Source of the DNA: CAZXCQ01 sp964639275
GTDB taxonomy: Bacteria; Desulfobacterota; DSM-4660; Desulfatiglandales; Desulfatiglandaceae
NCBI GenBank assembly: GCA_964639275.1
Contig: CAZXCQ010000314.1
Span: 1-6,947 of the forward strand
Length of the DNA stretch: 6,947 nucleotides
Direction of reading: 5' to 3'
Below, one piece after another: positions 1 through 5,099 of this stretch (its first letter is position 1; every line of letters starts with the position of its first letter). The notes beneath the pieces were generated by a model, which saw only the letters and a list, made by a program, of their open reading frames with translations, ran no database searches and was not told the DNA's origin. The translations under genes were made by a program, and so were the position numbers.

Positions 1-38
1 ATACGGGCCCAAAATCGAATCTTGGGACACGAATGCAA

Positions 39-70
39 CCCTGAACCTCTGAACCTTTGAACCCGTGAAC
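39..70. repeat. Four tandem copies of an 8-bp unit (CNNTGAAC)
   Basis: TGAAC recurs at exactly 8-bp spacing (42-46, 50-54, 58-62, 66-70), each copy preceded by C and two variable bases. The fourth copy runs into the first possible GTG codon (65) of the downstream reading frame. Similar TGAACC-rich strings occur between genes in deltaproteobacterial genomes as far as I recall, but I cannot name a family. Function is unknown. Confidence 0.7.
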
Positions 71-106
71 GGCTACAAAATTGAAACAGATGTGGAGGGC
101 CAGCCC

Positions 107-727
107 ATGCCCCATTATTACAAAAAAAGGCGAAAAAAGGTCATCGGGAGGCAGGCGAAGCTTTATCTGTTTATCGTGGTGGTGTGTCTTTTTGCCACAG
201 CCGGGATCTACTTCGCCACCGAGACCGTGCCCGATTTTCTAAACCAGCAGGTTCAAAAGGCAATTGCCAAGCATGCCCAAGAGGTCCTGAGCCAGGGTTC
301 GGACTCCGTCGAGGATGAGGGTCTGGGAGAACTTGCCGGGAGGCTGAGTCCTGCCACAATCGCCAAGATCAAGAAGGTGTACGAAGGAGGAGAGGGAGGC
401 TCGGGCATGGTTGAAAGGCTGAACAGGACCTATGGCGAGAGAAGGATAGATCCTCGTATCATGGGGAGACTCAAAAGGCCTGCTGAGAGAAAAAGGGAAG
501 AGCCCGGCAAACAAGGCGGAATAGACCTTGCAACCATTGATAAGTTCAGGAAGGCTTACAGTAGCGGAAAGATCAACCAGGCGACTGTTGAGAGGGCCAG
601 AGAGGCTTACAGCAAAGGCAAGATAGACCCGTCTCTGATTGAGAAGGCCAAGAGGGCCATGCGCAGAGGCGAGCTAGACCCCGCACTCATCGAGAAGGCT
701 AAAAAGGCGCTTGCCGGTGCTAAATAA
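107..727 (+). CDS. Single-pass membrane protein with seven 17-residue C-terminal repeats, function unknown
   Basis: I do not recognise the family. The reading frame is open from GTG at 65, but ATG at 107 is preferred because GGAGGG (94-99) lies 7 nt upstream, while the GTG has no ribosome binding site. This gives 206 residues. The N-terminus is strongly basic (KKRRKK, residues 6-11). One hydrophobic segment follows at about 19-37, so an N-in membrane anchor with the remainder outside is likely. After an acidic linker (about 62-78), residues 80-206 consist of 17-residue units of the form I-D-x-A-x-I-E-K-A-K-K-A-Y-x-x-G-K: 80-96, 97-113, 114-130, an 8-residue spacer, then 139-155, 156-172, 173-189 and 190-206. 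The last four are the best conserved, and units 2 and 3 are degenerate. Each unit looks like one amphipathic basic helix plus a Gly turn. It is on the same strand as scmE, 166 bp upstream. It could be a chromosomal neighbour rather than part of the RiPP cluster. Confidence 0.8.
   Translation: MPHYYKKRRKKVIGRQAKLYLFIVVVCLFATAGIYFATETVPDFLNQQVQKAIAKHAQEVLSQGSDSVEDEGLGELAGRLSPATIAKIKKVYEGGEGGSGMVERLNRTYGERRIDPRIMGRLKRPAERKREEPGKQGGIDLATIDKFRKAYSSGKINQATVERAREAYSKGKIDPSLIEKAKRAMRRGELDPALIEKAKKALAGAK
344..724 (+). repeat. Coding repeat region, 51-bp (17-codon) units, seven copies
   Basis: This encodes units L80-E96, G97-R113, I114-R130, I139-K155, I156-K172, I173-E189 and L190-K206 of the membrane protein. 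The register is exact, with one 24-bp spacer between units 3 and 4. The two final units are nearly the same at protein level (IDPSLIEKAK and LDPALIEKAK), which suggests growth by tandem duplication at the 3' end. Confidence 0.75.
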
Positions 728-893
728 TGGCAGGTCTTTATAGCAGCAACACCCCAGTCTAAAGCAGGATCTTTTAGATAGACACAGATCAGTCTTCCCC
801 TGTATTTTTTCCCCATAAAAAGGGCCGGTTGTCCCGGCCATGTCATTATAACCAGTGAAAAATGGATGATCCTGTAGAGCATGAGGTCTTGGT
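728..893 (+). other. Intergenic leader of scmE with a GC hairpin and a weak promoter candidate
   Basis: No gene is visible here. A perfect 6-bp hairpin, GGCCGG (823-828) and CCGGCC (834-839) with a 5-nt loop, has an A run on its left. It is therefore terminator-like only for minus-strand transcription, where CTTTTT follows. A weak plus-strand promoter could be TAGACA (779-784), 18 bp, TATTTT (803-808). The scmE ribosome binding site GAGG is at 883-886. It is undecided whether scmE has its own promoter or is read through from the gene upstream. Confidence 0.35.
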
Positions 894-2006
894 ATGAGTC
901 CTGGAGTTATGAAAACGCCAAAGACTGCTGATCTGGCGATTACGAGCAGGTGCAATCTGCGGTGCAAGTATTGCAGCTATTTTACCGGCCCCGGTGATGT
1001 TGGCAAAGATCTCTCCACCCAAGAGTGGAACAGGTTCTTTGAGGAATTGATGCGCTGCGCGGTCCTCTATGTGACGCTCCAGGGGGGCGAGCCCTTTTGC
1101 CGGGAAGATTTGAAGGAACTCATTGAAGGGATTGTCCGGAACCGGATGCGGTTTAATATACTGAGTAACGGGACGTTGATCACAGATGAGCTGGCAGGCT
1201 TTTTGCGCTCTACCGGCCGCTGTGACGGGGTGCAGGTCTCTATTGATGGCTCCATACCGATGACACACGATGCCTTCAGGGGGGAGGGGAATTTTTTGAA
1301 GGCGATCCGGGGGATAGAGCATCTCAGGAAATATGACGTTTCTGTTTCGGTGAGGGTCACGATTCACAGAAAGAATGTCAGGGACCTTGATGGAATCGCC
1401 CGGCTGCTGCTTGAGGATATGGGGTTGGGCGGGTTTTCGACCAACTCCGCCTCCTATATGGGGCTCTGCCGCCAGAATGCCGAGATGGTGCAGCTGACCA
1501 CTGAAGAGCGCACCCTGGCCATGGAGGGTCTCCTGAGACTCAATAAAAAATACGGCAACCGCATCGGCGCGGCTGCCGGCCCTCTGGCCGAGGGAAGAGG
1601 CTGGCTTGAAATGGAACAAAACCGTCGGGAAGGCAGAAAGGAGATCCCGGGCGGAGGATATCTTTCGGCCTGCAGCGGACCCATGCAGACCATTGCGGTG
1701 AGGGCAGACGGGGTCATGGTCCCCTGTATCCAGATGAGTCATATCCACCTGGGTCGAATCAACAGGGATGATCTCAAGGCGGTCTGGCAGGGTCACCCCG
1801 AACTAAGAAGGCTCAGAGACCGGCACGATATCCCGTTGAGCGATTTTGAATATTGCCGGGGGTGTGACTACATGGCCTATTGCACCGGAAACTGTCCCGC
1901 CCTGGCATATATGATCCTGGGCAATGAGGCCCGCCCAAGCCCGGATGCATGCCTCAGACGATTCCTCGAGGAGGGGGGGAGGCTCCCGGATGAGGGGTTA
2001 ATTTAG
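894..2006 (+). CDS. scmE: SynChlorMet cassette radical SAM/SPASM peptide-modifying enzyme ScmE
   Basis: This cytoplasmic peptide maturase (370 residues) is predicted to cleave S-adenosylmethionine at a 4Fe-4S cluster and use the 5'-deoxyadenosyl radical on the ScmA repeats. The radical SAM motif is C20-x3-C24-x2-C27 and the SAM-binding GGEP motif is at 64-67. SIDG (117-120) and the following strands complete the barrel. The C-terminal SPASM domain has C260, C278, then C321-x2-C324-x5-C330-x3-C334 and C353, enough ligands for auxiliary Fe-S clusters. Wording such as CRQNAEMVQLTTEER and GNCPALAY fits my memory of ScmE proteins rather than a generic SPASM enzyme. Start: ATG at 894 has GAGG 7 nt upstream; ATG at 909 has a Shine-Dalgarno that is too close. 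It lies 6 bp before the nucleotidyltransferase, so the two are probably cotranscribed. The bond it makes is not visible from sequence; thioether or another C-linked crosslink is inferred. Confidence 0.92.
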   Translation: MSPGVMKTPKTADLAITSRCNLRCKYCSYFTGPGDVGKDLSTQEWNRFFEELMRCAVLYVTLQGGEPFCREDLKELIEGIVRNRMRFNILSNGTLITDELAGFLRSTGRCDGVQVSIDGSIPMTHDAFRGEGNFLKAIRGIEHLRKYDVSVSVRVTIHRKNVRDLDGIARLLLEDMGLGGFSTNSASYMGLCRQNAEMVQLTTEERTLAMEGLLRLNKKYGNRIGAAAGPLAEGRGWLEMEQNRREGRKEIPGGGYLSACSGPMQTIAVRADGVMVPCIQMSHIHLGRINRDDLKAVWQGHPELRRLRDRHDIPLSDFEYCRGCDYMAYCTGNCPALAYMILGNEARPSPDACLRRFLEEGGRLPDEGLI

Positions 2007-2012
2007 AGAAAC

Positions 2013-3191
2013 ATGACGGAAGGCCCAAATGAGATGGTCAGGTTTATCAGGTGCTTATCGAGGATACACCTGAGGGAGGCTGATAAGGGCTTTATCACAA
2101 CCTTTTTGAAAAGCGAGTCCCCATGGGAGCATGTTGTAATACTGGCGGAATGGGAGGGCGTTGCCGGATTGATCTGCCATCATCTGAGACACTCTTTCCC
2201 CACCTTACCACCGAAATCCACCCTCAAACAACTTGAAGACATCACCCTGGAGAACACCAGACACGCCCTCTCCATTATTGCGGAGGCAAAGACCCTCTCG
2301 GCCCGGCTGGATCGGGTGGGGATACCGGTGGTGGCCCTCCAGGGCCTCTCCCTGATCAGGCTTTACAAAGACCCCCGGTTGAGACCCCTCTGGGATCTTG
2401 ACCTGATGGTCCGGGACTGTCATAAGGAGGGGCTCAAGAAGGTGTTGTTGGAGGCCGGATACCGGGTCCCGATCAGCGCCTATCCGGATCGCCTCTCAAA
2501 TGGCCGTATCTGGGTGGATATCCACACCCACATCCTCAACCTTGAGCGCATTCAGAGCCGGGAATATCTGTTTCCCAAGGACCTCACCGCCATGTGGCAA
2601 AGGGCTGTGCCCCTCTTTGATGAACCGGGTGGGCTACTGACCCTTGGACCGTTTGACAATCTTGTTGCCCTGGCGGCCCACGCCCTCAAGCATGGATATT
2701 CGCGGCTCAACTGGCTGGTGGATCTCCATGAATCCCTGCTGGAATGGGCTGTCAAACCCGATGGATGGGAGCAATTGACAGAACGCACGCGGTTCTGGCA
2801 TCAGGAGAGGATTGTCCTGTATGCCCTGATTCTGGTAGAAAGGATCTTTGAAATGAGGGTACCTTTCCGGGTCAAGGAAGATTTGAGTATCCATAACCTG
2901 GGCATCCTTGAAAGGCATCTGATCAGGCTGAGGCTCAGGGGGTTTTCTTCACCCCTGCTCTGTAACGTGCTCTGGCTTGAAAACATCAAAGGGATAGGGA
3001 AAAAACTCAGATTTATTAAGGAAACACTCCTCCCGAGGGGTGAGGTTATGGACCAGATCCGCCATGACGGTGCCTGGGGCGCCAGAGGCCCGGGATATGC
3101 ACAACGACTTGTGGATGCCGCTATTCGAGTGGGGAAGGATCTCTATCGGGCCTATGGTTTTTCTCTCAGGTGGAGGGGAGATGGGGGGTAA
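2013..3191 (+). CDS. Nucleotidyltransferase family protein (PF14907 / NTP_transf_5 type)
   Basis: This 392-residue protein resembles the poorly characterised nucleotidyltransferases that often sit in peptide-modification clusters. The signature region is V-A-L-Q-G-L (107-112) followed by R124-x3-D128-L-D130-L, the paired acidic metal ligands. A further D169-I-H171 in a beta-strand context is a likely third acidic position. The helical H-A-L-K-H and R231-L-N-W-L-V-D237 segment (223-237) is also typical. The family usually has KG in the first motif; here it is Q110-G111. ATG at 2013 leaves 6 bp after scmE, with only a weak AGAGAA upstream. ATG at 2034 (residue 8), 10 nt after AAGG, is an alternative start. 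Nucleotidyltransferases of this type accompany HPr-kinase-like enzymes in some lasso-peptide clusters (paeninodin type). Together with ScmC this suggests a role in a phosphate- or nucleotide-based modification of ScmA, which is inference. It is not one of the ScmA-F proteins I recall. Confidence 0.82.
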   Translation: MTEGPNEMVRFIRCLSRIHLREADKGFITTFLKSESPWEHVVILAEWEGVAGLICHHLRHSFPTLPPKSTLKQLEDITLENTRHALSIIAEAKTLSARLDRVGIPVVALQGLSLIRLYKDPRLRPLWDLDLMVRDCHKEGLKKVLLEAGYRVPISAYPDRLSNGRIWVDIHTHILNLERIQSREYLFPKDLTAMWQRAVPLFDEPGGLLTLGPFDNLVALAAHALKHGYSRLNWLVDLHESLLEWAVKPDGWEQLTERTRFWHQERIVLYALILVERIFEMRVPFRVKEDLSIHNLGILERHLIRLRLRGFSSPLLCNVLWLENIKGIGKKLRFIKETLLPRGEVMDQIRHDGAWGARGPGYAQRLVDAAIRVGKDLYRAYGFSLRWRGDGG

Positions 3192-3206
3192 CGGGATATT
3201 ATCCCG
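3192..3206. repeat. Perfect palindrome at the junction of the two convergent arms
   Basis: CGGGATA (3192-3198) and TATCCCG (3200-3206) are exact reverse complements around a single T. As RNA this gives a CGGGA/TCCCG stem with a 5-nt loop on either strand. It fills the 7-bp gap between the convergent stop codons and includes the scmA TAA. There is no T run on either side, so it would be a weak bidirectional terminator at best; a role as an RNA 3'-end stabiliser is equally possible. Confidence 0.45.
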
Positions 3207-3579
3207 CCGGTCTGCTACCGGCCTTACATTCACCACCGGCCGTGCCGCCAGTCTTGCATTCCCCACCTGTGGCCGAACTTCCTGTCTTACATTCCGCCGT
3301 TGCCGCACTTCCTGCCTTGCATTCCCCCCCTGATGCCCCAGACCCGGCCTTACATGAGGTTCCGGCATAACTTCCGGGTTTGCATTCACCCCCACTGGCC
3401 ACGGACCCCGGTTTACAGTCAGCGGCAGCAGGGCTTCCGCCGACCTTGCAGACAAGACCGGCCGGGGTGCCACCATTCTTGCATCGGTATCTCTTGGCGT
3501 AGGCAATCCCTCCCCCGAGATCAAAAAGCATGGGGGGTTCGTAGGGGGTCTTTTGTTTTCCCTCGTTGAATTCAGCCAT
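3199..3579 (-). CDS. scmA: Predicted RiPP precursor peptide ScmA, nine Cys-Lys repeats
   Basis: This is the likely substrate of the cluster, 126 residues. A TTG at 3591 would extend it by four codons, but GGAGG (3585-3589) lies exactly 5 nt before ATG 3579 and inside that extension, so ATG 3579 is the start. The leader (1-32) is charged and contains Y13-x2-P16-x-L18-x3-G22, then GGGIAYA and a basic KRYR. From C33 to the end the protein is low complexity (Gly, Ala, Ser, Thr, Lys). It has nine cysteines (33, 44, 55, 66, 76, 87, 97, 108, 118), every one followed by Lys and with Gly three residues after Cys. Spacing is 11, 11, 11, 10, 11, 10, 11, 10. There is no signal peptide or aromatic core. 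The gene starts 14 bp after the scmC stop. Each repeat offers one Cys plus several Ser, Thr, Ala or Gly alpha/beta carbons as crosslink partners, and Ser/Thr for phosphorylation. The symbol is assigned by context and from memory of the family's precursor; a structural repeat protein is the alternative. Confidence 0.82.
   Translation of the reverse strand: MAEFNEGKQKTPYEPPMLFDLGGGIAYAKRYRCKNGGTPAGLVCKVGGSPAAADCKPGSVASGGECKPGSYAGTSCKAGSGASGGECKAGSAATAECKTGSSATGGECKTGGTAGGECKAGSRPAG
3229..3417 (-). repeat. Higher-order repeat in scmA: three 63-bp units (21 codons) plus a partial fourth
   Basis: Unit 1 (3417-3355) encodes CKPGSVASGGE then CKPGSYAGTS. Unit 2 (3354-3292) encodes CKAGSGASGGE then CKAGSAATAE. 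Unit 3 (3291-3229) encodes CKTGSSATGGE then CKTGGTAGGE. A half unit CKAGSRPAG ends the gene (3228-3202). Each unit is an 11-mer plus a 10-mer. The first Cys codon is always TGT and the second always TGC, and the residue after CK is the same in both halves of a unit (P/P, A/A, T/T). The two repeats before them (C33, C44) are 11-mers with TGC codons and are outside this pattern. Confidence 0.85.
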
Positions 3580-3584
3580 CTTTG

Positions 3585-3589
3585 CCTCC
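3585..3589 (-). promoter_or_regulatory. Ribosome binding site of scmA
   Basis: GGAGG on the minus strand is 5 nt from ATG 3579 and begins 4 bp after the scmC stop (3596-3594). It fixes the scmA start and rules out the TTG at 3591, which overlaps its 5' edge. Strong, independent initiation fits a precursor needed in excess over its enzymes. Confidence 0.85.
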
Positions 3590-3593
3590 AACC

Positions 3594-4505
3594 TTATCTG
3601 TGGGTAATAACTCCCGGCACATCATGGCCCCGTCCAATATGAAAGTGGTAGGCAGGCAGGCTATGGCACGCCTCAAAAAAAAGGTCAAACAGGGTGGTCC
3701 TGGCCTCGCGAGACAGATAAGGAAAAAAATGGATATACCTTTTTATTATCATTGAAATGGCCATTGTTTTTGAGATCCTCTCGAGGTGAATCCGGTCGTC
3801 CCTGGTGAGGAAATAAAGCCCCGTCACCCTGGCGCTCTGTCCAATCGCCTCTTTTTTGAGACCGCCTGACATATCCAGTTGGTGAAAAGGGGATGGGAAT
3901 ACATGGTACTCACCATTGTGCCTGCCAAAAATGGGGCTGTCGTCTGAAAAGACCAGACATCCCGCAGAATTGGTGGCCAGGGTGCTTTTCCCTGCCCCGG
4001 AGTCTCCAAAAAAGAGTGCCCCCTTTTGGTCTCTTACCAGTGCCGCGCAATGGACAAAACAGCGCTGTCGTTCTCCCAGGACCTGGGCGAAATAGATCCA
4101 GAATATCCGGTGGAGGGGCTGGAAGCGCCTGGGGCCCTGTCTCAAGAGAAAGATGTGTCCCCTCGCGGTTTCCGGGTCAAAGAGGAGCAGGCCGCCCAGG
4201 CAGAATGAGCAGATGGTTTTTTCGTGGAGGGGAAAATCTCCTGGGTGGCTGATGGTATCCCGCAACCATGCGACCACCTTTTTTGTAGGGAGTAGTTGTT
4301 CAAAGACCCGTTTTTGGTCTCTGTCATTGAGAGGGAGACCGTTATTGCCCTTTCCTGAGACGCTCACCTCCACCCTGGCGGCCTCTGAAGGGTCTGGGCA
4401 AAAAAAATCCCGGAAATAGAGGTCACAGAACCGCCCCCCCTCTTTGGCCTGGCCCAGAAGGGTTATCGTGATGTGTGTACCGGACAGGCTCAGTGAGAGC
4501 TCCAC
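3594..4505 (-). CDS. scmC: SynChlorMet cassette protein ScmC, HPr(Ser)-kinase-like ATPase
   Basis: This 303-residue protein has a C-terminal HprK-like P-loop domain. Walker A is G167-D-S-G-A-G-K-S-T175 within a beta strand (A163-L-F-F), preceded by H152-C-A, the conserved position before the P-loop strand in this family. S187-D-D-S190 corresponds to the metal-binding acidic site after the P-loop, and a further 110 residues complete the domain. Residues 1-150 are divergent. The start is GTG at 4505, with AAGGAG (4511-4516) 5 nt upstream; no ATG competes. HprK relatives in RiPP clusters phosphorylate Ser in the precursor peptide (lasso peptides of the paeninodin type), so ScmC is likely to phosphorylate ScmA, whose repeats carry CKxGS serines. 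A leader-binding or energy-supplying role is possible instead. It lies 73 bp after scmB and 14 bp before scmA, in one transcription unit. The cluster context and domain are clear; the substrate is inferred. Confidence 0.85.
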   Translation of the reverse strand: MELSLSLSGTHITITLLGQAKEGGRFCDLYFRDFFCPDPSEAARVEVSVSGKGNNGLPLNDRDQKRVFEQLLPTKKVVAWLRDTISHPGDFPLHEKTICSFCLGGLLLFDPETARGHIFLLRQGPRRFQPLHRIFWIYFAQVLGERQRCFVHCAALVRDQKGALFFGDSGAGKSTLATNSAGCLVFSDDSPIFGRHNGEYHVFPSPFHQLDMSGGLKKEAIGQSARVTGLYFLTRDDRIHLERISKTMAISMIIKRYIHFFPYLSREARTTLFDLFFEACHSLPAYHFHIGRGHDVPGVITHR

Positions 4506-4578
4506 AGTTTCTCCTTCTTTTCCACGGATTTGTACGAAATAGCAAGGTGAGACCGTGAAAGGGGTTCAAGGGACCAAA

Positions 4579-4998
4579 TTACCCATGACGGATGATCTGT
4601 CTGACATCAAGGGGGGAGATAAAGCCATTTGCTTCGAGTTCCCTCAAAAAACCTTTTATATCATCCAGGAGCCGGTGCCGATCCACTTCAGGATAAAGCC
4701 GGTGAAGTCGGTCGATCACCTGATTGAGATCCTCTTCACGCTTTAGTGCCAGGAACACCTCCTTGCCAGGCGGGTTTATGTATCTCAGGTCTCCGGTTTC
4801 AGCCCTGAACAGCAATGCGCCGTCCCCTTGATCCCGATATAGGATGTCCTTATTGACATCAAGCTGCAAGAGGTCCTTGAGCCTTGTCTTTGTTGCCTGT
4901 GCCGGCTCCGGTCCCCCGGTTAAGATGCCAAGAGATAGACCGGCGAGGGTAGCGATAAACCCCCGTCTTCCAATCGTAGCGTTTTCTTTTGCATCCAT
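4579..4998 (-). CDS. scmB: PqqD-like protein with N-terminal Tat-type signal (ScmB-like)
   Basis: This protein has 139 residues. Residues 1-35 look like a twin-arginine signal: G10-R11-R12-G-F-I, a small-residue hydrophobic stretch (15-27), then P-A-Q-A35 with A33-x-A35 as a plausible cleavage site. The mature part resembles a PqqD/RiPP-recognition-element fold: L45-Q-L-D-V strand, V48 to Y54, A60-L-L-F-R-A-E-T-G-D-L strand, Y73-I-N-P-P-G-K-E-V-F helix start, then two helices rich in E, L and R (86-128) ending ELEANGFIS. In PqqD itself the fold is cytoplasmic and binds the precursor leader, so an export signal is unexpected. Start: ATG at 4998 follows GGAGGAGG (5004-5011) by 5 nt. A sigma-70-like promoter lies just upstream. 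The symbol follows the cassette's second PqqD-like protein from memory and is less certain than scmD, scmE and scmF. Confidence 0.72.
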   Translation of the reverse strand: MDAKENATIGRRGFIATLAGLSLGILTGGPEPAQATKTRLKDLLQLDVNKDILYRDQGDGALLFRAETGDLRYINPPGKEVFLALKREEDLNQVIDRLHRLYPEVDRHRLLDDIKGFLRELEANGFISPLDVRQIIRHG

Positions 4999-5035
4999 GT
5001 CATCCTCCTCCGGTGATGACCCTTATCTTTACAAT

Positions 5036-5064
5036 ATTTTATCCCCAAAAAGGGGCTTTGTCAA
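5036..5064 (-). promoter_or_regulatory. Sigma-70-type promoter for scmB-scmC-scmA
   Basis: On the minus strand a perfect TTGACA (5064-5059), a 17-bp spacer (5058-5042) and TAAAAT (5041-5036, five of six) form a near-consensus promoter. Initiation would fall near 5029, giving a leader of about 30 nt before ATG 4998 with its GGAGGAGG site. The spacer contains CCCC-TTTTT-GGGG, a small palindrome that could serve as an operator. It gives scmB, scmC and scmA transcription independent of scmD and scmF. Confidence 0.75.
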
Positions 5065-5090
5065 ATAGTGTAAACCTGCGAGAGCCCCTT
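5050..5090 (-). terminator. Terminator-like inverted repeat after scmF, overlapping the scmB promoter
   Basis: Reading the minus strand, AAGGGGCT (5090-5083) is exactly complementary to AGCCCCTT (5057-5050), with a 25-nt loop. Three more T residues follow before GGGG. It begins 9 bp after the scmF stop. The T run is short and the loop long, so termination would be partial. The second arm also belongs to the promoter spacer, and its CCCC can pair with the following GGGG instead. Confidence 0.4.
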
Positions 5091-5099
5091 CAACCCGTC

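Noticed and set aside
845..850. TATAAT on the minus strand upstream of scmE
   Set aside because: There is no acceptable -35 hexamer at 16-18 bp, and no minus-strand gene follows before the window's left end.
846..1796. 316-codon open frame on the minus strand
   Set aside because: It lies opposite scmE, whose radical SAM and SPASM motifs are unambiguous; the minus-strand product has no recognisable domain and looks like a codon-bias shadow.
3170..3370. Plus-strand Pro/His/Leu repeat peptide opposite scmA
   Set aside because: The apparent repeats (L-H-S-P-P-like) are the complement of the CK repeats; no separate evidence for expression.
3199..3483. CRISPR-like regular repeats
   Set aside because: The 30-33 bp periodicity is coding, in frame, degenerate at third positions and has no spacers between identical repeats.
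2949..3524. 191-codon minus-strand frame overlapping scmA and the nucleotidyltransferase 3' end
   Set aside because: The repeats arise from reading the scmA repeat DNA in another frame. It crosses a real gene on the other strand and lacks a suitable ribosome binding site.
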